From JAJNBA01 sp035512775 (GTDB lineage Bacteria > Actinomycetota > UBA4738 > HRBIN12), in the NCBI GenBank assembly GCA_035512775.1, contig DATKDI010000018.1, positions 1 to 28,610 on the forward strand: a stretch of DNA of 28,610 nucleotides. The letters are read 5' to 3'. Below, piece by piece: positions 20,481-28,202 of this stretch. Position numbers and translations under genes: made by a program. How positions within the stretch are numbered: the first letter of the stretch is position 1; the number at the start of each line of letters is the position of its first letter. Under the pieces are notes generated by a model. That model did not search any database. It had not been told where the DNA came from and saw only the letters and a program-made list of their open reading frames with translations.

Positions 20481-22157
20481 TCAGGTGACGGCGCCTGCCC
20501 TTCCGAGCCCCGCGGTCTCCGCTCGGAGCCGGTCGGCTTCGCCGAGAAGCTCTTCCGCGTGGGAGACGGCGCTCTCGCTCCCTGCGAGCCCGGCCAGCAT
20601 CCGTGAGAGCTCCTCGGTCCGACCGGGCCCGTCGAGGAGGTCCACCGAAGCGGTCCCGCCTTCCTTGGTCACCCGGAGGTGCCTGTCCGCGAAGCAGGCG
20701 ATCTGCGGCAGGTGCGTCACCACGAGCACCTGGCGGCCGGACGCCAGCCGGGCGAGACGACGTCCCACCGCCAGACCGGCCTGTCCTCCGATGCCCGCAT
20801 CGACCTCGTCGAACACCAGGGTCCCCACCTCGTCGAGATCTGCGAGGACGCTCCGGCAGGCGAGCATCACCCGAGAGAGCTCGCCGCCCGAGGCGGCCTT
20901 GGCAAGCGCGCGCACCGGCTGACCGGGCGAGGGCGAGAACCACAGCTCGACGCGCTCGGCGCCCGCCGGTCCCGGCTCCTCGGTCGAGACCAGACGAACC
21001 TCGAAGGCGGCCCCAGGCATCCCGAGCTCCTCGAGCTCCTCGCGGACCGACACCTCCAGCGCACCTGAGGCCGCCGTGCGTCCGGCGGTCACGGTGGCAG
21101 CGCGGTCACGGGTCTGCTCCGTCAAGGTCGCGGCCTCGGTCTCCAACTCCGTGATCCGATCGTCGGCACCCGCCAGGGTCCGCAGCCGTTCGGCTGCCTC
21201 GGCAAGGAAAGCCGAGACGTCGGCGTCGGACGGGCCATACTTCCGCTGGAGCTGCTTGAGCGCCGCGATCCGCTCCCGGATCTCCTGCAGCCGTTCGGGA
21301 TCCGGGAGCAACGCCTCACCGTAGGCGCGGACGTCTCGCGCCAGCTCCGAGGTCTCGGCAGCGACGCCGCGAGCCCGCTGGGCAACCTCGACCGCCGTCG
21401 GGTCGAGCTCGGCCGCGGCCTCCAGCACGGATGCGAGCGACGCCGCCGCGTCAGCGATGCCGCCCTCACCGGTCAGAGCGTGCTCGGCCGAAGATGCCTG
21501 CTCCATCAGCCGCTCGACGTGCGAGAGCCGGCCTTCCTCCGTGGTGAGCTCCTCGGTCTCTCCGTCCCGGGGACCGACGGCCTCGATCTCGTTGACCTGA
21601 TACGCGAGGAGGTCCAGCTCTCGCTCGCGTCCACGCGCCGCCTCCCGCAACGCCTCGAGCTCCGCGCGGCTCACGCGAAGCCTGTCGTGCGCCTCCCGGT
21701 AGGCGCCCAGGGCCACGAGATGCACGTCCCCCGCGAACCGATCCAGGAACGCCGTCTGGGCGGCGGGCACGAGCAACCGCTGGGTCTGTCCCTGCCCGTG
21801 GTGCTCGACGAGGCCGGCGCCGAGCTCGGCGAGGGCCGACGCGGTCGCGAGTTGACCGCCGATGCGCGCGGTCGATCGCCCGTCCCGGGCGATCGCCCGC
21901 GCCAAGATCACCTCGCCGTCCTCGGCCCACTCCCCGGCCTGGTCCGTGGCGTCGAAGCGCGCCTGCACCCGGGCAGCGCGCGCATCGTCGCGGACGAGCG
22001 AGGCCGAGCCTCGTTCCCCAAGCGCCAGCAGGAGCCCGACGGTCACCATGGTCTTGCCAGCACCCGTCTCGCCGGTCAGCACGTTCAGACCCGGCCCCAG
22101 CTCGAGCTCGAGGTCCGCGATCACCCCGAGCCCGCTGATGTGGAGCTCCCGCAGCAC
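20481..22157 (-). CDS. recN: DNA repair protein RecN
   Basis: An SMC-like ATPase acting in recombinational repair of double-strand breaks. The 558-residue protein starts VLRELHISGLGVIADLELEL and has Walker A GETGAGKTMV near residues 29-38. A long coiled-coil middle region (about 150-370) is rich in Glu, Arg and Ala. The C-terminal half has SGGELSRVMLACR (ABC signature), LVFDEVDAGIGG (Walker B) and VLVVTHLPQIACFADRH. The GTG at 22157 is ten bases after the nadK stop; upstream codons in this frame show no homology. The nadK-recN pair is widely conserved. No clear LexA box is seen nearby. Confidence 0.95.
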   Translation of the reverse strand: MLRELHISGLGVIADLELELGPGLNVLTGETGAGKTMVTVGLLLALGERGSASLVRDDARAARVQARFDATDQAGEWAEDGEVILARAIARDGRSTARIGGQLATASALAELGAGLVEHHGQGQTQRLLVPAAQTAFLDRFAGDVHLVALGAYREAHDRLRVSRAELEALREAARGRERELDLLAYQVNEIEAVGPRDGETEELTTEEGRLSHVERLMEQASSAEHALTGEGGIADAAASLASVLEAAAELDPTAVEVAQRARGVAAETSELARDVRAYGEALLPDPERLQEIRERIAALKQLQRKYGPSDADVSAFLAEAAERLRTLAGADDRITELETEAATLTEQTRDRAATVTAGRTAASGALEVSVREELEELGMPGAAFEVRLVSTEEPGPAGAERVELWFSPSPGQPVRALAKAASGGELSRVMLACRSVLADLDEVGTLVFDEVDAGIGGQAGLAVGRRLARLASGRQVLVVTHLPQIACFADRHLRVTKEGGTASVDLLDGPGRTEELSRMLAGLAGSESAVSHAEELLGEADRLRAETAGLGRAGAVT

Positions 22158-22167
22158 GGCGCGGATG

Positions 22168-23028
22168 CTAGCGCCGCCCCCTGACACCCGCTCCCCCGAC
22201 GTCCGGCGGATCCCCGGGCAGATCGAACTTGTCACGGACCCGCGCGAGGAACCCCGGCCCGTTCTCCTTGGCCACCAGCCGCGCGGGTCGCGGTGCCGCG
22301 CGGATCCGAACCCTCGAGCCGACCGGCAGCTCGATCCCCTCTCGGCCGTCGGCGGATACGACACCCGGTTCGTCCCCGACCACCTCGAGGACCACCACCT
22401 GCTCCGCCCCGAGCACGAAGGATCGGTCGAACACCATGTGCGCGGCGATCGGGGTGAGCACCAGGCAGGCGACGCTGGGACTCACGATCGGACCGCGCGC
22501 CGAGAAGGAGTACGCGGTGGATCCCGTCGGCGTCGCCACGATGACGCCGTCGGCCGAAAACGTGGTCACGTACTCGCCGTCGACGTGGACCGCGAGCCGC
22601 ACCAGACGGTGGCGGGTCCACTTCTCGACCATGATCTCGTTCATCGCCCACTGGGCGGGGAACGAGGTGCCCTCGGCGGGCTCTGCCATCACCGCGAGTC
22701 GTTCCTCGACCCGCGTTCTGCCTTCGAGCGCGGCTCGCACGAGCTCCAACGCATCCGGGCCGGGCTCGATCTCCGTCAGGAACCCGAGCCGTCCCACCTT
22801 GACACCCAGCACCGGGCAGTCCACCTCGGCCGCGACACGCGCGGCTCGAAGGAACGTGCCGTCCCCGCCGACCGACACCACCAGGCCGGGAGGGTCGTGG
22901 CGAACGTCCTCGGGGCCTCTCGCGAGCCCGGTCGCGACACCTTCGGCTTCGAGATCGTGCCGGAGCTTCTCGGCCGTCTCGACCGCCGTCGGTCGGCCCT
23001 GGTGCACGACGAACGCCACCCGGCTCAT
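22168..23028 (-). CDS. nadK: NAD kinase
   Basis: Phosphorylates NAD to NADP, using ATP or polyphosphate in actinobacteria. The 286-residue protein has the NAD-kinase signatures SVGGDGTFLRAAR at about 50-62, GVKVGRLGFLTEIEP, the NE motif in AMNEIMVEK, and DGVIVATPTGSTAYSFSARGP for substrate binding. The ATG overlaps the tlyA stop as ATGA. The tlyA-nadK-recN order is the same as Rv1694-Rv1696. A hydrophilic tail of about 20 residues ends the protein. Confidence 0.95.
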   Translation of the reverse strand: MSRVAFVVHQGRPTAVETAEKLRHDLEAEGVATGLARGPEDVRHDPPGLVVSVGGDGTFLRAARVAAEVDCPVLGVKVGRLGFLTEIEPGPDALELVRAALEGRTRVEERLAVMAEPAEGTSFPAQWAMNEIMVEKWTRHRLVRLAVHVDGEYVTTFSADGVIVATPTGSTAYSFSARGPIVSPSVACLVLTPIAAHMVFDRSFVLGAEQVVVLEVVGDEPGVVSADGREGIELPVGSRVRIRAAPRPARLVAKENGPGFLARVRDKFDLPGDPPDVGGAGVRGRR

Positions 23029-23822
23029 GAGGCCACCGCGTGCTCCGCTGCCTCGATGGCGCCGTCGATGTCGAGGGAGCTCCCCTCCCCCGCTGTCCTC
23101 GTATGTAGGAGGAACTCGACATTGCCGGCCGGTCCCTTCACGGGGGAGGCGATCACGGCCAGGGTCGCGGCCCCCGCGGCCCGGGTCGCTTCGGCCACCT
23201 CCTCGATCGCCCGTCGCCATCCGCCCGGATCTCGGACCACGCCACCGCGCTCCACTTGCTCCCGACCTACCTCGAACTGCGGCTTGATGAGGAGGACGAG
23301 ATCCGCGAGGGGCTCGGCCACGCCGACGAGCGGGCCCACGACCAGGCGGAGCGAGATGAACGAAAGGTCCGCGGTGAAGAGGGACGGCCGGTACGGGAGC
23401 AGATCGGGATCGAGCTCGCGCACGTTCGTCTTGTCCATGACCGTCACGCGAGGATCGGTTCGGAGCTCCCACGCGAGCTGGCCGTAGCCGACGTCCAAAG
23501 CGACGACGTGGCGCGCTCCACGCTGCAGGAGGCAGTCGGTGAATCCCCCGGTGGATGCCCCGGCGTCGAGACAGTCACGTCCGGTGGGATCGATCGCGAA
23601 CGCGTCGAGCGCGGCGGCGAGCTTGTCTCCGCCTCGAGAGACGTAGCCGCGCGCCGGCGCGCCGACGACGAGCGCCTCGTCCGTTCCCACGAGCGTAGTG
23701 CTCTTGGTTGCCGGCGCACCCCGAACGGTCACGTGCCCCGCCCGGACCGCCTCCTGCGCTTCCGCCCGGCTGCCCGCGAGCCCACGGCGCACCAGCTCGG
23801 CGTCGAGGCGGCGGCGGCCCAA
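23025..23822 (-). CDS. tlyA: rRNA 2'-O-methyltransferase TlyA
   Basis: In mycobacteria TlyA methylates C1409 of 16S and C1920 of 23S rRNA, and its loss gives capreomycin resistance. The 265-residue protein combines an N-terminal S4 RNA-binding domain (RRRLDAELVRRGLAGSRAEA) with an FtsJ-like methyltransferase domain: GYVSRGGDKLAAALDAF, the SAM motif CLDAGASTGGFTDCLLQRGA, and LIKPQFEVGRE carrying a catalytic Lys. It starts with TTG, the only plausible start, 15 bases after the preceding stop. It sits upstream of nadK with a four-base overlap. Confidence 0.93.
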   Translation of the reverse strand: MGRRRLDAELVRRGLAGSRAEAQEAVRAGHVTVRGAPATKSTTLVGTDEALVVGAPARGYVSRGGDKLAAALDAFAIDPTGRDCLDAGASTGGFTDCLLQRGARHVVALDVGYGQLAWELRTDPRVTVMDKTNVRELDPDLLPYRPSLFTADLSFISLRLVVGPLVGVAEPLADLVLLIKPQFEVGREQVERGGVVRDPGGWRRAIEEVAEATRAAGAATLAVIASPVKGPAGNVEFLLHTRTAGEGSSLDIDGAIEAAEHAVAS

Positions 23823-23837
23823 CGGGTCGATCCCGCC

Positions 23838-24284
23838 CTACGACGCGCTCGAGGACTTCCGACGGGATCCCGTCGTCGTCTTCCGAGCAGACGTCTTCTT
23901 CCGCGACCCGGTCGTGCGTCGCGTGGTGGTGCGACCGGTCGGCTTCCGGGCCGGCGACTTCCGCGAGGGCGTCTTCCGCGCGGCAGGCTTCTTCCGACCG
24001 GATGCGGTCATGCCCGTCGCGCGCTCCAGGTCCCGCACCCTCTTGCGGAGCGAGTCGAGCTCGCTCTGCGTGGCCGCGCCCATCGAGCGCATCTGCGAGG
24101 CGACCTCCTTCCGCACCGCCTCGCGGAGACGCTGCGACAGCTGGACCAGCTCTACGGCGGTCTTCGCCACCTGGTCCTTGGCCGCATCGGGATCCAGGTA
24201 GCGCTTCGCGAGATCTTGTGCCTTCGCCGGACTCAGCTGACCGATCACGGCCTCGAACGTCTTCCGGATCTCATCGAGCACCAT
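23838..24284 (-). CDS. Coiled-coil protein with histone-H1-like basic tail
   Basis: A 148-residue protein in two parts. Residues 1-92 are helical and contain a likely coiled coil (about 50-92, RLREAVRKEVASQMRSM and SLRKRVRDLERATG), recalling phasins. Residues 93-148 are almost entirely Lys, Arg, Ser, Thr, Ala, Pro and Gly with repeating RK-x-P/T units, like histone H1 or PhaF tails, and could bind DNA or RNA. An excellent GGAGGAG sequence lies seven to eight bases before the ATG. It occupies the place of the short hypothetical gene Rv1693 upstream of tlyA. It could be a nucleoid-associated or granule-associated protein; the function is not known. Confidence 0.78.
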   Translation of the reverse strand: MVLDEIRKTFEAVIGQLSPAKAQDLAKRYLDPDAAKDQVAKTAVELVQLSQRLREAVRKEVASQMRSMGAATQSELDSLRKRVRDLERATGMTASGRKKPAARKTPSRKSPARKPTGRTTTRRTTGSRKKTSARKTTTGSRRKSSSAS

Positions 24285-24371
24285 CGGACCACTCCTCCTG
24301 TTCCGGGTCGATCGTTTTCAGTGTTCTCCGCTTCTTGGGGCAGGATACCCCCGTCCCCCGGGCGGAACCCG

Positions 24372-25142
24372 TCACACCAGTCCGGAGAGGTCGTCGATGA
24401 TGAACGTCGGCTTCCACTTCGAGCGTTCCACGTCCTCGCGACGGGCATCACCCGTGAGGACGAGCGCCGCGTCCCACCCGAGCCGCTCGGCGCCGGCGAT
24501 GTCGGTGTCCAGCCGATCGCCGACCACGAGTGGGCGGCCACCGCCTGCCGAGGCGAGCGCACGCTCGAAGAGCGGGGGCTCGGGTTTCCCGACGACCTCG
24601 CCGCGGGTGCCGGCGGTCGTTTCGATCGCGGCGAGGAGCGCGCCGGCACCGGGCCAGGACTCACCCCCCGGTGCGGGGAACGAGGGATCCGCGTTCGAGG
24701 CCACCAGGGGAGCGCCCCGTTCCACGAGCACCGCGGCATCCTTCAACTTCGTGTAGTCGGCTCCTCGATCGAACCCCACCACGACGACGTCGGCCCCGTC
24801 CGTGGAGCCATCCACGACGCGGATGCCGGCGTCGGCCAGCGCTTCGAGGAGCCCCTCTTCACCGACGACGAACGCCGATCCGACGCCGCGCTCGGCCAGG
24901 AGCGTCGCCGTCGCGAGCGCCGAGGTCACGATCTCCTCCGGCTTCGCGACGACGCCGACGGAGGCAAGCCGCTCGGCCACTTGCGCCGGCGTCCTGCTCG
25001 AGTTGTTGGTGACGAAGGCGATCCGCTTCCCGCCGTCCCGCAGGGCCCGAACCGCGTCGGCCGCACCGCCGATCGGCTCGGGCCACCGATATAGGACCCC
25101 GTCCAGATCGAGCAGGATCGCGTCGTAGGGATCCGCCAGCAC
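24372..25142 (-). CDS. HAD-superfamily IIA phosphatase, NagD-like
   Basis: A 256-residue phosphatase with the nucleophile motif in ILLDLDGVLYRW at about 9-20 (DxD). FVTNNSSRTPAQVAERL supplies the Thr/Asn motif II, GKPEPPLFERAL the Lys motif III, and PLVVGDRLDTDIAGAERLG the motif IV acidic pair. The cap between motifs II and III is of type C2A, as in NagD and in the mycobacterial glycerol-3-phosphate phosphatase Rv1692, which has the same genomic position. A phosphoglycolate- or glycerol-phosphate-type substrate is the likely choice but is not shown. It starts with GTG, five bases after the TPR gene stop. Confidence 0.9.
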   Translation of the reverse strand: MLADPYDAILLDLDGVLYRWPEPIGGAADAVRALRDGGKRIAFVTNNSSRTPAQVAERLASVGVVAKPEEIVTSALATATLLAERGVGSAFVVGEEGLLEALADAGIRVVDGSTDGADVVVVGFDRGADYTKLKDAAVLVERGAPLVASNADPSFPAPGGESWPGAGALLAAIETTAGTRGEVVGKPEPPLFERALASAGGGRPLVVGDRLDTDIAGAERLGWDAALVLTGDARREDVERSKWKPTFIIDDLSGLV

Positions 25143-25147
25143 GCGCG

Positions 25148-25525
25148 TCAGGCCGACAGCCGCTCGAGGACCTTGACGTAGTCGGGCACGCCCGGCCGCA
25201 GGACGACCGCGAGCTTGGCGTGTCCCCGAGCTCGCGAGCGCTGGCCCGTGCGTTCACACGCGAGCGCGAGCGCGAAATGGGCGTAGTCATCGGAGGGGTT
25301 GAGCTGCACAGCTTTCGCGAACTCGCGACGAGCGCGAGACGCTCGGCCGCTCGCGTAGAGCGCGCGCCCGAGCGCCTCCCGGATCGACGCTTTCTCCGGC
25401 TCCATCAGCTTCGCCCGCGAGAGCAACATCACGGCCTGATGCGGATGGCCACCAGCCAGCATCGAACAGCCTCGGGCATACAGGTCGTACGCCGATTCTT
25501 CTCGAGACGACTGCTTCCCCACCAC
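25148..25525 (-). CDS. TPR-repeat protein (Rv1691-like position)
   Basis: A 125-residue soluble helical protein with about three tetratricopeptide repeats: AYDLYARGCSMLAGGHPHQA, then REALGRALYASGRASRARRE, then AHFALALACERTGQRSRARG, each with the small-residue spacing of TPR helices A and B. These repeats mediate protein contacts. It is the first gene of the run leading to the phosphatase, and a TPR gene stands at the same place in M. tuberculosis (Rv1691). Two consecutive GTG codons are possible starts; the outer one is given. The partner is unknown. Confidence 0.82.
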   Translation of the reverse strand: MVGKQSSREESAYDLYARGCSMLAGGHPHQAVMLLSRAKLMEPEKASIREALGRALYASGRASRARREFAKAVQLNPSDDYAHFALALACERTGQRSRARGHAKLAVVLRPGVPDYVKVLERLSA

Positions 25526-25604
25526 TCGACGTTAGCAGTGACGACCAAGAGGGCGGTTACTCGGAGGACGGCGAACGGGGACTTCGGGACGTTCTCCCCG
25601 CTGC

Positions 25605-25760
25605 TTAGCCCTGCTGCTCCGCCATCTTCTGGATGTTCTGGACGGCCTCGGCCGGGGTGATGTCGTTGGCCTCCGCCGAGGCGGCGATCGCGCTCCAGTT
25701 GATGTTCCGGTCGTCACCGTGGTTGTCTTCGGGACTTCCGCATCCGCAGTTCGCACACAT
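25605..25760 (-). CDS. Small CxxCxC-motif protein, 51 residues
   Basis: An unlisted short frame starts MCANCGCGSPEDNHGDDRN and continues with a helical, Ala- and Glu-rich segment ending IQKMAEQQG. GGAGGAGGAG ends four bases before the ATG, one of the strongest ribosome binding sites in the window. The N-terminal CANCGCG resembles the metal-binding N-terminus of HypB (MCxxCGCG), and with a nearby His and several Asp it could bind nickel, zinc or another metal. No hyp or nickel gene is in view. The second half (NDITPAEAVQNIQKM) looks like a short folded helix pair. I do not recognise a named family. Confidence 0.72.
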   Translation of the reverse strand: MCANCGCGSPEDNHGDDRNINWSAIAASAEANDITPAEAVQNIQKMAEQQG

Positions 25761-25796
25761 GGAGCTCCTCCTCCATCATTCTGACGTCCGCTTCGG

Positions 25797-25812
25797 ACCG
25801 ATGAACCGATGA
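25797..25812. repeat. Tandem ACCGATGA repeat upstream of the small Cys protein gene
   Basis: Two perfect adjacent copies of the octamer ACCGATGA lie 37 bases before the ATG of the 51-residue protein, in the promoter region between it and the ssb-like gene. Direct repeats here could be a regulator site; nothing more is shown. Confidence 0.4.
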
Positions 25813-25891
25813 GTTGAGACTTCCCCCAGAAGTCCACCCGCAAACCGAGCGTGGCGCCGGACGCAACGACGGGTGCGCCGAGCGAGAGCGA

Positions 25892-26206
25892 TCAGGCGGC
25901 AGGCTGCTCGAGCTTCTTGATCCCCGTGGCCACCACCTCCGTCAGACTTCGAGCTCCTGCTCCGCTCCGATAGAACCGCCGGACGAGGTGCCCGTGCACG
26001 AGCACGGCGTCGCCCTTGACGATCCCGTCGACGGTGCGCGCGCCGACCGTGGCGTGCCACGCCGCGACCGGCAGGGGGAGGAGGCGCCTTCCCGCCTCCG
26101 GAACGGAGAGTCGGAGCTCGGTGACCTCGTCTCCGGACGGCATCCGGCGCTGGACCGGATCGGCCGCCACGGTGCCTGCGAGCACGACGACGTTGACCGT
26201 CACCAT
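25892..26206 (-). CDS. Short single-stranded DNA-binding protein (SSB family)
   Basis: A 104-residue OB-fold protein: VNVVVLAGTVAADPVQRRMP at the start is the SSB strand 1 region, LRLSVPEAGRR and VAAWHATVGARTVDGIVKGD the central strands, and VLVHGHLVRRFYRSGAG the strand 4-5 hairpin. Housekeeping SSB is usually 150-180 residues and ends in an acidic tip that recruits repair proteins. This one ends KKLEQPAA with no such tail, so it is probably a secondary SSB. The ATG at 26206 is chosen for the GGGAGGAG sequence upstream; the longer frame would add 16 residues. It is divergent from the plus-strand hydrolase. Confidence 0.82.
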   Translation of the reverse strand: MVTVNVVVLAGTVAADPVQRRMPSGDEVTELRLSVPEAGRRLLPLPVAAWHATVGARTVDGIVKGDAVLVHGHLVRRFYRSGAGARSLTEVVATGIKKLEQPAA

Positions 26207-26274
26207 GAGTTCTCCTCCCTTCCGCGAGACGACCGTATCCGCCGGCACCGACACACCCCTGCGAGACTGGCTCG

Positions 26275-27246
26275 ATGCAGGAACGGCCGCCCGTTGTGTT
26301 CCCCGTCGCCGACGGCATCACCGCGATCGACACCTTCATGGGCGGCAGGGCACGTTACACCGCCGCGTACCTCCTGGATGCCGTCGAACCGACGCTGGTC
26401 GAAACCGGCCCGGGAACATCCGTCGAGCCCGTCGCCGCGGCGCTCGGCACGCTCGGGATGACCACGGACGAGCTCGCCCACATCGTCCTCACCCACATCC
26501 ATCTGGACCACGCGGGTGGCGTCGGGCAGCTCGCGGCGCGATTCCCGAGCGCCACCGTGTGGGTGCACGAGCGCGGCGCGCCGCATCTCGTGGACCCCTC
26601 CCGACTCGTCGCGAGCACGGCCCGCGTCTGGGGCGAACAGGAGATGCGCGAGCTCTTCGGACCCACGCAACCCGTAGACCAAGGACGCGTGCGATCGCTC
26701 CACGACGCCGACGTGATCCGTATGGGCGACCGCGGGCTCCGGGTGCTCGAGACACCGGGGCACGCGTCGCATCACGTGGCGCTCGTCGACTCCCGGACCG
26801 GCGCCACCTTCACGGGCGACGCCCTCGGGATCCATGTGCCGGACCTGCCCGTGCTCCGGCCGGCGACACCCCCTCCCGAGTTCGACCTCGAGCGGTACGT
26901 CGATTCGATCGAACGCATCCGGGACGCGGCGAGATCGGTCCTGCTGTTCGCGCACTTCGGACCGCTCCCCGACGTCGCGGCGACCTGTGACCTCGCGATC
27001 CGCCGCGTGCGGGACTGGGCTGCCGTCGTCGAGAAGGCGCTCCGCGAGACCGCGGATCCGGAAGAGCTCACCGCCCGGCTCGAGGCGGCGGCGCTCGCCG
27101 ACATCGACACCGGTGCCGAGGCGACGCTCGACCTGGCGATGCTCGAGGATCGCCTCCGGCTGCTGTCGAGCATCAAGATGAACGCACAGGGGTTGGCGCG
27201 CTACTGGCAGAAGCGGCGGAAGCGGGAAGAGGAAACCCTCAGCTGA
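26275..27246 (+). CDS. Metallo-beta-lactamase-fold hydrolase
   Basis: The only convincing plus-strand gene in the window. The 323-residue protein shows the MBL metal-binding motifs in order: HIVLTHIHLDHAGG (HxHxDH), LETPGHASHHVALV, FTGDALGIH (Asp), and LLFAHFGPLPDV (last His). A helical C-terminal extension (about 225-323) follows the core. Many such proteins are glyoxalase II-like or act on thioesters; the substrate is unknown. The upstream 68 bp are shared with the divergent ssb-like gene. No strong ribosome binding site precedes the ATG. The 3' end overlaps the convergent TPR gene by eight bases. Confidence 0.88.
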   Translation: MQERPPVVFPVADGITAIDTFMGGRARYTAAYLLDAVEPTLVETGPGTSVEPVAAALGTLGMTTDELAHIVLTHIHLDHAGGVGQLAARFPSATVWVHERGAPHLVDPSRLVASTARVWGEQEMRELFGPTQPVDQGRVRSLHDADVIRMGDRGLRVLETPGHASHHVALVDSRTGATFTGDALGIHVPDLPVLRPATPPPEFDLERYVDSIERIRDAARSVLLFAHFGPLPDVAATCDLAIRRVRDWAAVVEKALRETADPEELTARLEAAALADIDTGAEATLDLAMLEDRLRLLSSIKMNAQGLARYWQKRRKREEETLS

Positions 27247-27928
27247 TCGCGGCAAGGCGCTCGGCGACGTCGAACGCTCCTGCATCGTGGCGCATGATCC
27301 GCCGGAACTCCTGTGCCGCCTCTTCGCGCCTCCCGGCGCGTTCCAAGACGTCACCCTTCACGTACCAGAGTCGAAGCGTGTAGCCGGCGGCCACATCCTC
27401 ACGGGTCTTCGCTCGACCGAGGAACGCGAGGGCTTCGGCGAAACGCCCCTGATCCGCGAGTGCCGACGCGGCCACGATCACCGCTTCCGCCTTGGCTTCG
27501 TCGGAGACGCCCTTGACCCGGAGCACCTCCTCGGCGAGAGGCACCGCCTCCGCCGGTCGACCGAGCCCGCGAAGGCTGTCGGCGATGAGGTGGTTCTGGT
27601 CGGCGCGGCCGCTGATGCGCTTGTACGCCTTGAGCTCGGTGAGCGCCTCCTGCCATCGCCCGAGCCCGTACATGGCCAGTCCGAGGACCTCTCGGACCGC
27701 CCCGGAACGAGGGACGAGGGCCTTGGCCTTCTCGGCTTCGGCCGCGGCGGCCTTGGGATCGTCTCGATCGAGGAGCTCGATCGCCCGTGCGAGCCGGGAC
27801 ATCGCGTCACGTTCTTTCCCGGGCGGCGCCGTCCGGCGGATCTCCTCCTGGATGGCACGAGGGAGTCCGTCGGTGGGCGCGGCGGCCCTCGGGCCGCCGC
27901 GCCCCTTCTTCTGGAAGGCACCCGACAT
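27239..27928 (-). CDS. TPR-repeat protein downstream of the rRNA operon
   Basis: A 229-residue helical protein with a basic, Gly/Arg-rich N-terminus (SGAFQKKGRGGPRAAAP) followed by about four TPR-like units: RAIELLDRDDPKAAAAEAEK, REVLGLAMYGLGRWQEALTE, NHLIADSLRGLGRPAEAVPL and LWYVKGDVLERAGRREEAAQ. It begins 20 bases after the rRNA terminator. No Shine-Dalgarno sequence precedes the ATG, but TACGCT lies seven bases upstream, suiting a leaderless transcript. The stop overlaps the end of the convergent hydrolase gene. The binding partner and role are unknown. Confidence 0.83.
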   Translation of the reverse strand: MSGAFQKKGRGGPRAAAPTDGLPRAIQEEIRRTAPPGKERDAMSRLARAIELLDRDDPKAAAAEAEKAKALVPRSGAVREVLGLAMYGLGRWQEALTELKAYKRISGRADQNHLIADSLRGLGRPAEAVPLAEEVLRVKGVSDEAKAEAVIVAASALADQGRFAEALAFLGRAKTREDVAAGYTLRLWYVKGDVLERAGRREEAAQEFRRIMRHDAGAFDVAERLAAIS

Positions 27929-27935
27929 GGAGGTC

Positions 27936-27941
27936 AGCGTA
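27936..27941 (-). promoter_or_regulatory. Candidate -10 element of the TPR gene (leaderless start)
   Basis: TACGCT (TANNNT pattern) sits seven bases before the ATG, between the rRNA terminator and the gene. With no ribosome binding site visible, transcription from here would start at or next to the ATG. Confidence 0.38.
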
Positions 27942-27942
27942 C

Positions 27943-27981
27943 GGAAAAGCGAACGGGCCGCCCTTGCGGGCGGCCCGTTCG
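27943..27981 (-). terminator. Rho-independent terminator of the rRNA operon
   Basis: CGAACGGGCCGCCC (27950-27963) and GGGCGGCCCGTTCG (27968-27981) form a perfect 14-bp stem with a TTGC loop. On the minus strand the stem is followed by CTTTTCC, a short T-run. It begins six bases after the 5S end, the expected place. Confidence 0.93.
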
Positions 27982-27987
27982 TACGAA

Positions 27988-28107
27988 GTCTCGGCAGCGA
28001 CCTACTCTCCCACTCCGTCTCCAGAGCAGTACCATCGGCGCTGGAGGGCTTAACTTCCGGGTTCGAGATGGGACCGGGTGTTCCCCCTCCGCCATGGCCA
28101 CCGAAAC
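27988..28107 (-). rRNA. rrf: 5S ribosomal RNA
   Basis: The 120-base minus-strand sequence begins GTTTCGGTGGCCATGGCGGA and includes the conserved CCCGGTCCCATCTCGAACCC and GAAGTTAAGCCC segments. The ends pair as GTTTCGG with CCGAGAC, giving helix I. The loop E/helix IV region (GATGGTACTGCTC) and the closing GGTCGCTGCCGAGAC are typical of actinobacterial 5S. It follows the 23S gene by about 95 bases and is followed by a terminator. Confidence 0.96.
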
Positions 28108-28202
28108 ACTGTGTCCCCGGATCGAAGGCATCGCGATCCGAGAAGATGGCGAGGATGCGCCCCGAGCAGAGCTCGGAACACGATAGCGAGCGCGAGCAAG
28201 AG

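Noticed and set aside
20430..22157. LexA-type SOS box controlling recN
   Set aside because: No convincing GAAC-N-GTTC type palindrome was seen upstream; recN is embedded in an operon with ten bases to nadK.
25526..25604. Terminator or gene between the small Cys protein and the TPR gene
   Set aside because: Only short, partly overlapping GC-rich repeats without a T-run are present and no frame of note is found.
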